Origin: Cryptomeria japonica
Taxonomy: Eukaryota > Streptophyta > Pinopsida > Cupressales > Cupressaceae
Direction of reading: 5' to 3'
NCBI RefSeq assembly: GCF_030272615.1
Contig: NC_081406.1
Span: 164,717,521 to 164,781,520, forward strand
Length of the DNA stretch: 64,000 nucleotides
Below the pieces are notes generated by a model, which was not told where the DNA came from, ran no database searches, and was given only the letters and a program-made list of their open reading frames with translations. Positions 46,326-58,045 of the stretch are shown in pieces. The translations under genes and the position numbers were made by a program. Numbering within the stretch: the first letter of the stretch is position 1; the number at the start of each line of letters is the position of its first letter.

Positions 46326-47367
46326 AAAACACTAGATTCTCCCCTAAAAGGTTGTTGAGTCATAGAAGGCCTAGCTTGATAGCCCTATAGTCTCTCATAC
46401 CTAAAATATCCTTGTGTCGATGCTGGTCACATGTGATTTCCCTATGGTCCCTACTATGCTCTAGACCTTTGTCCCTAATATTGATACTATTGGGTTTTTC
46501 TTTGTAAATCATATAGTAAGTCAAAATTATCCTTTGAAGGATGGGGAGGCCTATGGACACTTCAGTCCCTTCAGCAAGGTTAGAAACTTCTCTCATGCCT
46601 CTTGTGTCCTCCCATGTACCTCCTTTTCCATAAGAGACTTTGCCATGGCAACCCCAAAGTCTTTTGGATTGGCCATGTGTAGGAAAACATAAATTTTGGG
46701 CTTTCCACGCCTAACGAGGTAATTGACAGGTAACTTGTCTTGAATGTAATCTACAAACTACGAGAACTCCAAAAACTAACTCTCATGTTGAGCCACTATG
46801 AAACCTTATTATGTAAATTGTGAAACTCATCTATGCATCTCTGTCAAAAATATTTTGAAATAGAACACACTTTGAAGCACTCCAAAATGGTATGTGGAGA
46901 GGGTTTCCAACGTGAGTTGGTGCATTTTATCCTCCCAGTACCACAAGGTGGAAGCAAGTCCTCTCAAAAATTGCATTGAAAATTATGCCTTTAGGTTGCT
47001 CACATATAGATGCAATCCAAAGCATAAGTCCAAGCTAAGTAACCAAGACTTATCCTCAACCCCATTTGTGGATCTTAAAAATGTAAAGGATTGGAGATGA
47101 AGCAACTCTTGAATACGATCCTTTGGCTCATGATATGTGCTTGCTATAGTCTATACCTCTTGTATTTATGCATGATGAGGCTAGGTAATGTGTATTGATC
47201 AATATTCTATCTCCTCTATGTGTATTTCCCAAATTCAAGGAGAACTCCTAATAAGCTCCCAAGATGCAAGTATATGCTCCTCTACTACAAAAGGATCCTC
47301 GTGGCTTGTAAGATTTGAGGTCCATACTCAGGCTACTCATCTTGGTGAAAAATCTCAAAGTGATATG
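46326..47367. other. CACTA interior, weak coding-like text only
   Basis: On the - strand near 46600-46790 the conceptual text FVDYIQDKLPVNYLVRRGKP then FLHMANPKDFGVAMAKSLME reads protein-like across about 65 codons with stops. I cannot assign it. 47188-47613 is open on + only because it runs into a G-free tract. Confidence 0.3.
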
Positions 47368-47681
47368 ACCCTTCCTTCCATTTCCTACACCCTATTTTCT
47401 AACCCATACCTCATAACCTTTACCTCACTTCCTATCATTATTACCTTCCATCTACCTTTCATATCCCCTATCTTAACCTCTTCCACTTTCCTACATCCTA
47501 TCCTAAACATTAACCTCATACACACTTACTTTTACTTCACCTACATAACCCCATTCCATCCTTCACATCCTTTTATCTCCCCCCATTCACTTTCCTACCT
47601 TCCAAACCCCTAACATATCCTAACTTACTCTTTCACCATTACATCCTTCATCACTTACCTCCCTATTTTATCCTAACCCAT
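47368..47681 (+). repeat. 314-nt G-free tract
   Basis: No G occurs between 47367 and 47682 on this strand; bases are C, T and A in CCTAACC/CTTCC-like words. TAACCCATACCTCATAACC at about 47399 recurs at 47674, so the tract may be an old minisatellite with a unit near 275 bp. Confidence 0.9.
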
Positions 47682-48390
47682 GCCTCATAACCTTATACCT
47701 CTCAGCTTCCATTTTATACCACCTTCCTAATGGTACACTTATGCTCCCTTTCAAAACACTGACAAAAAATAGCACTCGATCACTACACAGTGCTCTCACG
47801 GTTCTGTAGCAAGGATTTTCTGTCACAACCATATATACCACCATCCATAATTAGGATATATTTTACATAATGGCACTCGATCACGTAGGTTTAGGTCATC
47901 CCTCTCCTTAATTAGGATATATTTTAAATATGGAAAGTAGTGTTAATATGTTCCAGGCTTACTATATTGTTCATTATTTAAAATGCAGTGTTTAATTAAT
48001 ACATGATTGTAGGATTGTTCAACGGTTTAGGTCTTGTAAGAAATTCTTCTTTTAAATTGATCATATCATATTACAAAAACCTCTCACCATCTCTTCTATT
48101 GGCAATTAATCTGATAAATATATAATAAACTTTGAATCTAAATATCTGAATATGTATAACAATGAATTTGCTGATTATACCCTGCCTTTTTTCTTCAACT
48201 GGATCTTGTAATGCCCAATTTAGAGAGAAGTGATGATAATTGAAATGGCTGCCCTAACATACACATCCTTTGGCTCTAATGCGAAAGGAAAGGAAAGCAG
48301 CGCTACGATAGCTAACCATTCCTACATCCTGCAACAATTAAACCCACAGGTTCCTTGCCAGAGGAGACTTATCCAAGCTGGAGCTTTTGT

Positions 48391-48520
48391 AATGGCAGAG
48401 GTCCACGGGACCAAGAGGCGGGATTTTGCAATGGCAGAGGCGAGACGAAGAGGTGGTATTTTGTAATGGCAGAGGTCGATGGGATGAAGAGGCAAGATTT
48501 ATGAAATGACTTGGTCTTTT
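48391..48520 (+). repeat. About 38-bp tandem repeats near CACTA right end
   Basis: Three units beginning AATGGCAGAGG (about 48392, 48430, 48466), each with AAGAGGYRRRATTTT. The 78-codon frame at 48230-48463 is produced by this repeat. Confidence 0.75.
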
Positions 48521-48719
48521 TTTTTTTTTAAGTAATGCCCGCGGTCATCGGAATTTCGACGAACGTGGGCACTTTTTCTTTAAAAAGCACAAATGTCATT
48601 GCCAATTCCTTCTCCGTCGAAACCAACTGTTGCATTATCATCGGAATTCCGATGAAAGCAAGCATTTTTTCAAAAAAAAATCAAATTTGATTACAATATA
48701 CCTTCTCTGTCGGAAACCT

Positions 48720-48753
48720 CCGTCGGAATTTTAGGCCAAATGTATTAGTGATA
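48720..48753 (-). repeat. CACTA right terminal inverted repeat and TSD
   Basis: Read inwards: CACTAATACATTTGGCC from 48750. ATA follows at 48751-48753. CATCGGAATTCCGATG at 48639-48654 is a perfect 16-bp palindrome in the subterminal region. Confidence 0.8.
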
Positions 48754-49570
48754 CATAACATCAACCATAACGGATGGAGTTCTAATATGGATGATTGGCT
48801 AAAGATTATAAAGGATAAATGGGATGAGTGAATAGAAGAGAATTTCCTCGAAATGTAAAGTACACTTAGGTGGTAGATTTATGCATGATTCTTGTTAAAA
48901 AATTTATCTTGGATTTTTCCTAATGGTTTTCCTCATCTTTACTTTTAATTTGTTTTAAATTTTTATTATCCAACATAACACATGTGAATAGATTTTCATG
49001 AAGTGACTACCTCCAAGAAATTTTACAAATAGTTCTCCCTAGAAGAAAAAATTCTCTTTATTATTTAAAATTTATATTTTTATATTTTTTAAAATCAAAT
49101 GTCTACTTCAACTATAAGATGGTAATATTCTATTATACATGGAAACTTTTAGGTTGATCATACTACTATTTATATGATTAGTGGATGTCATTTGTGAGCT
49201 TTGGTTTTTGTTAAGTTGTTCTCTCTAAGGTATTGTCGAAGAAAAAGGAGAGGGTTATACATTATGTAAAACATTGGATGAAAGTTGCAGTGATAGAGAT
49301 GCATATTGTGTCTCTTAAGGAGCAGTCTGGTCAAAGGCTTCACTCTTGATATGGCCTAGCATGGAACTATGACTTAAATCGCAGGTAATTATTTGTGGTC
49401 GGGCGCTTAATTTATTGAGATTCTCTCCTTCATACTTATCATTTGAGAGCTGATCATGTGCTTGAGAGCACTTAAATGTCAGACAAGGAGATGTGGAAGC
49501 CGTTTCCCTCGTCATTCCCCTTTCACATGACACATTAGGAAAGTAATCCTGGTAAGGAAGTAATTGCATC
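48754..49570 (+). repeat. Segmental duplication copy 1, right part
   Basis: Continues the first copy after the CACTA element; matches 55580-56390. At about 49570 it passes directly into the second copy. A frame at 49315-49569 (-) is not conserved in the other copy. Confidence 0.75.
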
Positions 49571-50471
49571 TTTTAACCTTTCGAGGTATTCCATTTTGCA
49601 AACTACGATATCAATAAGATAATATTTTGAGCATTCTCAATAATTTGGAAATGAAACAGATGCAAGCATCAAAGTAAATTAATTAGTTATAGAAGCATAG
49701 GGAGAAGAGAAGAACGATATAATGTGTGATTTTATATTTCATTATTATAAAGTGAATTTTTTTGATAAGTTAGTTAAAATAATGTGTTTTATAATTCGAA
49801 TAATTATGAAATCAAGAATCGATATGAAAAGATAAGGAATTGTAATTATGTTCATCACTAAACATATCATTAGTAGATCATAAGTCATAAGATATAGTAG
49901 GAGTAACAATTTTTGTGTGAAGATAAAATATATGTTTCAACATCACTAAAATTATCAAAGAGATGAAGCAAGAGAACCATAAGTAGGAGAAACCATAGAT
50001 GAACACAAAAAGTTGGTATGAGATGTTATAGGATATATTCACTAGGTATATCCACAACTTATGAAGGAAAATCCTTAGGTGCATCATGCCCAAGGTCAGG
50101 ATAAAAGTATCATCAACATAGGAATGAGAGATGCTCAAAGGTTATATGTCATTAAGCTCATGCGCATCCACATCACTTACCACAACAAGAGCAAAATCAA
50201 CATGAAGCTTCAAGATATAGATAGAAGGATACAAAATAACAAAATCTATGGAGGAAAAATTGCATGCTTAATTGAACAACACCTTTACAGAGGAGACATC
50301 TCCATCCATATGATAAAAATACATAAGAGTATCAAATAGAGATAAATCATAATCAATAAAGTGAAAGAATATATCAAAATATGTAATATTACATGAATGG
50401 AAGCTATGGAGAATAGACCATAAGTATCCACGATAGAAAATGTACCAATGAAGTACAATTCAAGGATGAGT

Positions 50472-50864
50472 TGTTGGATATCCACACATGGGCCCTAAGA
50501 GAGAACTGAAGTTCACTCTTGAATCATTCTGGGATAAGAAGAGCTTTGCAGTTGATCTTTCTCTTTCTATGATCAAGTTCTTGAAACCATTGCCATGCTC
50601 GGAGTTGAAAGTGTGGTACTTTCAATGGTTCGTGCAAGCAAGGTTAAAGTTCCAGCATTTGAAGTTGGAGAAGCATCTTCCCATGTCTTTGGCATATTTG
50701 ACTTCTAGGTGAGCACTAGTTTTGCTCGAATTTTGTTCTCATGGTGTCTTTTGTCTTATTCCTTAGGGACTTGAATATCTTACACTATCTATGTATAACT
50801 CTTATATACTCTTTTCCAATATTATAATATATATTTAGGCCTTGTGCCTTTTTCCAAAAAAAAA
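50472..50864 (+). mobile_element. Short retroposed insertion with A-tail and 10-bp TSD
   Basis: Flanked by AAGGATGAGT at 50462-50471 and 50865-50874; A-run at 50856-50866. Copy 1 of the duplication (near 33115) is uninterrupted. A 74-codon open frame (50488-50709; [20 protein letters not shown]) has no recognised family; the fragment is probably the 3' end of a LINE or a retroposed transcript. Confidence 0.75.
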
Positions 50865-52573
50865 AAGGATGAGTGTTTGAGAATCAAAAGGTCATACAAG
50901 AGATATCTGAACCCTAACTAGAGATGGATAAACAACATATTTAAATTAGGTCAAGGTTGATGTAGATTAGTAAATCAATATATACTCTCTTTGAAAATTA
51001 AATGGATAAGAAAGGTCACTTGATGTAATCTCAAACCTTAGAATAAGAATATATTGATATTCAAAGAAAAAGTATGAGAGGATAATAAAACCCTACTTAG
51101 ATTTAGAAATAATATTAATCAATCAAAAATTTAGATCCATAAATACTAATGAAGTAGAAGAAACACTTGGTTGTATAACGAATTGTTAGGCTCAAAATAT
51201 GTAAAGGTAAAAGCACCTCATCTAGATTGATCTAGGATAATTAACTACATGTAATTAATAACCATAATTAACCTAAAACAATCAAAGATCAAAATTGATA
51301 AATTGAAATACTATATTTATAATTAAATACATAAATATATAAGGTATTCAGCTCTAAGCATAATAATAAATAATAATGCTAAGACTACATAGAATACACT
51401 TTGCAATGTCTAAAATATAATATTCATGAAATGCTTGCCTCCTCGTAATCATAACAGATCCAAAAACTCCCTAAAAGAATATCAATCTTCACTGGTTCTG
51501 GTTCTAAGTTGATCGCTAATAGCATGAATATTTACCTTGTTGAGTGGAACTAATCTAATAGACATTATACTTCAAAGACCTTATTGATTGTGATTTCTCA
51601 TATTTGAATGTGCATAAGGATGATAGTATTGAAGAATAACTATGGGTAATTTGTTAAATAACTAGCACTATCAAGTACTCTTAGGCAAAACCAATGATGA
51701 ACTTGAACTTTATGCACTTAGGTGAAGATATAAAGATAATGTTCTCAGGCATGTACAAATATATTTATATGCAAACATGTTATTTGTCCATTAGAAAATT
51801 AAAGAATGCTATAACATTTTTTCCCTCTACACATAATCCGATATGAATTAATTACACATTGAATATTTTTAAATACAAAAACATAATAACCTATCACATA
51901 AAATTATACAAAGTTTATCTAAAACAATAAGCAAAATAAGGTAAGAAACTCAATTTCCGAATTTGAGAGTTCGAACTCTCTTGCATCCCGATGATGGATC
52001 ACAGAGTCTGATCCGAAACATTTATGATTAAAAAAATGCTTACACAATCTAATCCAAAAACTAAAAATAATTTTTATATGGATTGTGGAAATCTAATAGC
52101 TTTGATGAATATGTAAATTTTACCATCACAAAAATACATATATATGAAAGTTTAAAATAAAAGAATATTGATTGATATATACAATACATCAAAGCATAGG
52201 TAAATATTATAAAATATAACCATAAATAAATCCTCACTTTTAAAGCATCTATAGTCACACTAGAAGTAAGAGGTAGCAAATCACTCTATAGGCAAGAAAA
52301 AATGCCTACTTAAAAGGTTTTCTAAATGAAATATAAATCACCACCTACACATCCTAAGAGTCCTAAATGACAAAGGATAGAAGCACTAGGTTATCTTTCA
52401 ATGACCATTTTATTGTGGTCACTTATCATCAACAACTCTTGCATATACTTTTTTAAATACTAGATTTCAATCTCTTAAATTCTTTCCCAAAACTATCCAC
52501 ATCCATCAAAGGTCTAGTTTTTTTCTGAGAGTAAACTATGTGGCATGTGTTGCATTAAAAGTTATTTTTTCAA

Positions 52574-54176
52574 AAAAAAATTTTTGGTAAAATTTTTGAA
52601 TTTATTTAAATCAAGATTCAGATTTGGCCTAAACTAGTTGGGGCTACAATCAAGGAGCCACCTTTCCAAATTACACACCAACAGACAGTGACCTCTCAGC
52701 AGATCGAATGGAACGTGGTTTCTTTTGTTGTTGTCTTTACTTTCTTAACTCTAACTTCCTGTCATCCTTCCTCCCACAAAGAAACCCCTTGTGGCTCCGA
52801 AAAATCCCCTGTTGGCAGTTTACTCCTCCCTCCTCCTTTGAGAGAATCCTCAATGCAATAAACAGTGCCAGCCTCAGAGCTAATCCCTAAGTAAGGCATC
52901 ATCATGCTACTTGTTTCCACCCCTTCCATAGGTTTTGAAATTGAGTGATCTAGTCTCTGTAAATCCTTCTTAGCTTTGATAAATTATCCTTTCTCATGCT
53001 ACATTTCCTTGACACTTTTTGTAGGTTTCTTTCCTATGCTCTCATTCTAGAAGCCATCCACTTCCTTCTCAACCAAATAATAATGGGACACCTCCCTCCA
53101 CTAAGTAGCTTTTATGAGTGAGTTTTCTTATCACATTTGACTGACAAATGCCCAGTTTGAAAGCAATTTCTACACCTAAAGGAAATACCTTCATAGTTTA
53201 ATGTCTACACCCAAATCCCCTCCTCATATTGCAAAGCTAAATCTACAAGAGGGGCCTTAGAAAAATCCATTTCCACTAAGACATGTGCATAAGTGATAGG
53301 CGTATACTCCAGAGACCCTTCATCCATTCCTAAATATTGCCCTAAAGTATCCCTACAGCTTTAAAGCAAGATTCACACCAAAACTGTAACGACAAGTTTG
53401 GAAGACGTACCCATAACAAAATCTAATCAAATGATTTAGTAGCTGGGTTAAAAGTAAGATACCATGGCTTGAGCAGCAATGTATGCTTCTCGTCCCAACT
53501 CTAGAGTTACTTTTGCGAAGACTCTATTCCTATCCTCTAAATTGTCAAAAATCACCACAAAAAAACCCTAGGCACCCAGATATATCTGCACATCCCCTCA
53601 AGCAAAGGGCCCCAAATCTCAGAAATCTACTTATGAATCTCTCTAAGGCTCAGCCAAAGACCTTGGAACCTACCTATCAATCCTAAATCAACAAAATATT
53701 GTTCATCCTCCGTTACTTCCTTAGTTGTCTCTGCATCCAAACAGACTATTGGCCTGTTTGTCGCTTGTCCCCACCAAAAAACAGGTGCAGGGGAGCCCTT
53801 GAAGTCCTCAATCCCACACACCTTCACCCTCACCATTCTCCCCTGGTGCTCTTGATCCAGACTCCATGGAAAACTTGTTAGTCCTTCCTTCCTTCCTTGT
53901 GTCTTCGCATGTAAAAAAATGTTGGGAGCAACAATGGCCTCTGCCCCCCATTATACTGCCCCCAACGGCATTTCTCTCTGCTGCTACAGTCCCACAACGA
54001 CTTTGACCTCCCTCGTAGGAAGGGTCTTGAGTAGAATACTAACCAATTGAAACGGACAACGTCCTATTTTTTTAACAACGCCACTGTAACTAAGGCCTGT
54101 AGAAACACTAGCCATAGCAGAGCCTTGAAACAGCCACATCCTCTCCTCTCCCGCCTACAAAAATGATCTCAAGTTT
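52574..54176 (-). mobile_element. LINE-derived insertion: ORF1 plus 3' end, ORF2 missing
   Basis: About 1.6 kb flanked by TTTTTTCAA at 52565-52573 and 54177-54185; the other duplication copy is uninterrupted near 35030. On the - strand it holds a 5' leader, ORF1 (DUF4283 and zinc knuckle) and a short 3' part ending TTTTACCAAAAA. No RT was seen between ORF1 and the 3' end. Confidence 0.75.
53060..53880 (-). pseudogene. LINE ORF1: DUF4283 domain and CCHC zinc knuckle
   Basis: 53627-53836 reads GLIGRFQGLWLSLREIHK, the DUF4283 start. It continues in other frames: WGPLLEGDVQIYLG, VIFDNLEDRNRVFA, LPNLSLQFWCESCFKAVG, EMDFSKAPLVDLALQYEEG. The knuckle at 53133-53174 is intact: CRNCFQTGHLSVKC (CX2CX4HX4C). 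Stops and shifts interrupt the domain, so it is not translatable as a whole. Plant L1 ORF1 proteins bind RNA through this knuckle. Confidence 0.8.
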
Positions 54177-54490
54177 TTTTTTCAATGTTGATTGACATTC
54201 TATCATTCACATAAAAGAGCTAAGTCTAAATCAATCATGCTAAAATTATATATTTAGCATCCTCTTTCTTGGTGGAAAGATTACAAGTTACAACCAAAGG
54301 TCTAGCTTCTTTTCATGGGTTACAATAAAAGTCTCAATTGTCAATGTTTATTTACATTCTATCATTCACCTAAAAGGGCTAATTCTAATGTATAACCTCA
54401 TATTTCTTGGTGAAAATATTGCACTACATTTATGATTTAAAAATTTAGCTTCTTATAGAGTGTGTCTAGTCCCTTATCCTTAGCTCTTAG

Positions 54491-54608
54491 TAATATTAAC
54501 AAGTGGTGGGGAGTGAATTGCTCTCAACACACTTGATATATATAGTTAGTAATATTAACAAGTGGTGGGGAGTGAATTGCTCTCAACACACTTGATATAT
54601 ATAGTTAG
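54491..54608 (+). repeat. 59-bp exact tandem duplication
   Basis: 54491-54549 and 54550-54608 are identical. Duplication copy 1 has the unit once (near 35400), so it arose after the segmental duplication. Confidence 0.9.
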
Positions 54609-55494
54609 TAGATTTTGGTAGGCCATAGTTCAACCTAATATAGTTCATTTTAATTTTTTTGTTTTGTGTATAAAAGACTTTTGATAGGTGAAAATCTTAT
54701 TCATATTCGACTTATCTCATTCTATGTGTCTAACTTGCCACATACTACAATATTTATATTATCTCTTTTATACTTGAATAACTTAAAATATTCAAAAGTG
54801 GAATAATAGTTATTCTATCCCTTTCATCTAGGTGTTTTTCCTAGAGAATTACTTAAATTCTTAGGGATAAGACCCCATGGCCTAACTATATTGCCAAAGT
54901 GTAGAGTTTTTATAATCTTCTATTTTAAAACTTTGGAAGATATAAATGGTTATATTTTAATGCAAGCATTTTTTTTATTGTTTTATTTTATCTTAATGGT
55001 AAACTTAGTATGCTTACCTCAACTTATTTTTATATCCGAATCTAGGTCTATGAATGTTGTGCTAAGATTATAGCATTTGTAGAACCTTCTCAACGATTGG
55101 AGTACTACTTCACATACTATGAGTATAATTTTTCATTATTCTAATACTAAATGAATGTTGTCAACAACACCAAATACCAAAGGCACTCACATTATTAGAG
55201 TTGTTTTCTCGAAATTCCTCAACAATATGACTAGACTCTATCTCCCAAAGGCAAGAGTACTAGCTAGAAGTAGAGTGATTTTGTGCAATGGTGGTTATGT
55301 TTCTATTGCCAATACACTGTGTAAGTTATAATGACTTTGAAAGATCAACATTTATGTTTGAAAGTCCTTGATCATATCTAAGGATCTTCCTCAATTCTTG
55401 GTTCCCTTGTAAGTTGATCATTATCCTCCTCTTAATACTATTGCTTGTGCTTAGACATGGTGTAGCATATTTTGATTTGTAATCTTTAGCACAA

Positions 55495-55498
<4 letters not shown>

Positions 55499-55536
<38 letters not shown>
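55499..55536 (+). repeat. (TA)19 microsatellite
   Basis: 38 bp of uninterrupted TA. The corresponding place in copy 1 (about 36410-36440) is only loosely CA/TA-rich. Confidence 0.95.
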
Positions 55537-55539
<3 letters not shown>

Positions 55540-56400
55540 GAATATTTTTTTAAAGCATTTCAAGCATAGCATCACACATAATGGATGGAGTTTCGATATG
55601 GATGATTGGCTAATGATTATAAAGGATGAATGGGACGAGTGAATGGAAGAGGATTTCCCTCAAGTGCGGAGTACACATAGGTGGTAGATTTATGCATGAT
55701 TCTTGTAAAAAAAAAAATTGGTACTTTCCTAAGGTGCCATAAGACTAATTTTCTCTAGAGGGTAATTTTTTCTCTTTTCTTTTAAAAATAATAATAATAA
55801 TAATTATCCAACATAACACTTGTGAATAGATTTTTTTGTAGTGACAACATCCAAAGAATTTTAGAAATAATTTTCACTAAAATGAATTTTTTCTCTTTAT
55901 TATTTAAAAATTTAATTTTTATTTTTTGGGTTTTTGACATCAAGTGTCTACTTCTACCTATAAGATGATAATATTCTATTTTCATAACAACTTTAGGTTG
56001 ATCTTACTACTATTTATATGGTTAGTCGATGTCATTTGTGACCTTTTATTATTGCTAAGGTGTCTTCTCTTAAGGTATTGTCAAGGAAAAAGGAGAGGGT
56101 TATACATCATGCAAAACTTTGGATGAAAGATGTAGCGATAGAGTTGTATATTGTATCTTTTAAGGAGCGATTGTGGAAGCGAACAGTTTGGTCAAAGTCT
56201 CCATTCCTGATATGAGCTGGCATGGAACTATTACTCAAATAGCAGGTAATTATTTGTAGTTGGGTGCTTAATTTATTGAGATTCCCTCCTTCATACTTAT
56301 CATTTCAGAGCTGATCAGGTGTTTGAGAACACTTGACGTCAAACATAAGGAGATGTGGAAGCTTTTTCCCTAGTCATTCCCATAAGAAAAGATAATCCTA

Positions 56401-57537
56401 GTCAAGAAGTCACTGCAAAAGACGAATGGTGGAAGTATCATGGTATCTTTGAAAAACATTTCAGTCGTCTTTATACTCCAAATTGGAACACCATAAGTAG
56501 AAGTGCAATGTTGAATATACTCATAGCAATTTTTAAACACATCAATATGAAACATTAAACTGTGCATGCAAACCATTTGATGTAATTACTCATTTTGGTA
56601 GCAAACAAGGGTGGACACTACAAACATAGAACTTCGAGTTGGATTTTCATTTATCAAGGAATGAATGTTAAAAAGACAACTTTGGTAATATGAGAATCAC
56701 ATATTTTTTTTATCTTATGTCAGGGAGGGATGAAAATCATATTTTTTGGATATGCTTTGCAATTAACTATTTTGTACTCGGATTCAAGATGAATTTCATT
56801 TCCTCTTTCATCCTTCATCGACTTTTTATGAGTAGCTTTGCTGAGATATTCCTGGATGGTTAGATGAAAGGTCAAAAGTTTTTTCAAGACACTAAACGAA
56901 ATAATGTCCATTGAGTTCACTACCTATGCATGTCTTATTTATACATTTCATTTAATATTGTGCAACTTACCTCATTTAATAATTACACGCCACTAACAAT
57001 GTTAATAGGTGATATAAATAAATGTAATTACTGTTCACTTACTTTGTGAGCCTATATTTAATAGATATTTTGCACCCTCATATTAGTTAATTTGTGTCTT
57101 CATATTTAGAGTTTGGTTGCATACCCAATAGATCATTGTGTAATGAGTGTTGCTTCATAATTTTCCATCATCTAATATAAAATTAGATTTTTTGAAGGAG
57201 GTTTTCATATTGTGCGAAGTGATTACAATTGAGGGGAGTGATGTTCTTAAAAGAAGGATATTGAAGTATATAATGGTTTTGTAGGGGAAGGGGGCATTGG
57301 ATTTGAAGAGTCTATCAAGCTCATTTCTCTTCTTTTTAGTATATTTGAAAAATGGTTATCAATTTTGACTTTTTAATCGAAATTTCATCTTCTTATAGAC
57401 ATTAGAAAGTTGATTTACAACTCTACAATGTGATGTCAAATGAGAAGAAGGCATGGAAAGATGCAGCATAGAATATCATTCCTATAAAATGACTAAGCTA
57501 CCAAGACGTATAAGGCAAATTTATGTCATATGTGTGC
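56401..57537. other. Intergenic DNA without recognised gene
   Basis: A 66-codon - strand frame (56720-56920) follows a TATAAATA word, but has no recognisable family and an improbable spacing. Nothing else was seen. Confidence 0.4.
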
Positions 57538-57550
57538 ATATATATACATA

Positions 57551-58032
57551 TGACATATATATATAGGCCTCATAAAGGCCCAGAATAGTGGCCCATCTGA
57601 GGTAATCATCAGTAAGGATAAGGTGGTATGGTGTGATAGACAATTTATTACGCTATTGGCACTGGTATATTTCACCCAAAGGTTGAATGAGCTTACCAGT
57701 GTAGGCTCTCCCCTCACTTTCATGCTGCTACGACAACTTGTACTTGGTAATTGGGCATGTCCAAATTGTGATGGTCCTTATGATATGGGGCCCGGGCCTA
57801 TGCAATTTGACCGTCCCCTCTTTCTCTGCATAATTATACTTTTTGTTAAAGACTATTTGTGCTTGATGACGGGGTTATATGATAGGTGGGGTTCTGGGTT
57901 GATAGTTAAGCTAAAATAGTTCTGTTGATATCTCATTAACAGCATGTTCTATATGCTCTGTTGGACTCTGGGTATATGCCTATTTTTCATCCGGTTCCTC
58001 GACCTAAATTAGGGTTTTTTAATAAAAAAATT
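57551..58032 (+). mobile_element. 5'-truncated LINE fragment with target duplication
   Basis: Ends CCTAAATTAGGGTTTTTT, AATAAAAAAATT, typical of plant LINE 3' ends. ATATATATACATA flanks it at 57538-57550 and 58033-58045, although this word is simple sequence. The 98-codon frame 57623-57919 (+) was not recognised. Confidence 0.55.
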
Positions 58033-58045
58033 ATATATATACATA

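Larger units (their letters stand above)
36528..48750 (+). mobile_element. CACTA (En/Spm-type) transposon carrying DRM gene fragments
   Basis: 12,223 bp. The left end reads CACTATTACATTCGGGCC; the right end read inwards is CACTAATACATTTGGCC. The termini match at about 75-80% over 30 bp and are flanked by ATA on both sides. Subterminal regions (36555-36735, 48540-48735) are full of CATCGGAATTCCGATG-like palindromic words, as usual for CACTA elements. The paralogous segment near 55560-55585 is uninterrupted. No TNPA/TNPD transposase was recognised, so it is probably non-autonomous. Its cargo is a long DRM palindrome, a tandem array of DRM hairpins, LTR-like blocks and a LINE tail. CACTA elements with captured gene pieces are well known; this cargo I do not recall. 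Confidence 0.85.
49571..56400 (+). repeat. Segmental duplication copy 2
   Basis: Second tandem copy, beginning TTTTAACCTTTCGAGG. After removing two LINE insertions (50472-50864, 52574-54176) it is about 4.8 kb, close to the 5.1 kb of copy 1 without the CACTA element. No gene was recognised in either copy. Confidence 0.8.

Noticed and set aside
47188-47613. 141-codon open frame on +.
   Set aside because: Its second half lies in the G-free tract, where TAG and TGA cannot occur; the residues are low-complexity Ser, Pro, Thr, Leu, Ile.
48230-48466. 78-codon frame near the CACTA right end.
   Set aside because: Its C-terminal half is the 38-bp tandem repeat; no start context or family supports it.
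49315-49569. 84-codon - strand frame, and NBS-LRR-like words (LRTLDVKHKEMWKLF) near 56310 on +.
   Set aside because: The frame is not kept in the other copy of the segmental duplication, and the similarity is too short to name a gene.
56720-56920. 66-codon - strand frame after a TATAAATA word.
   Set aside because: The first true ATG lies only about 25 bp from the TATA word and no family is recognisable.
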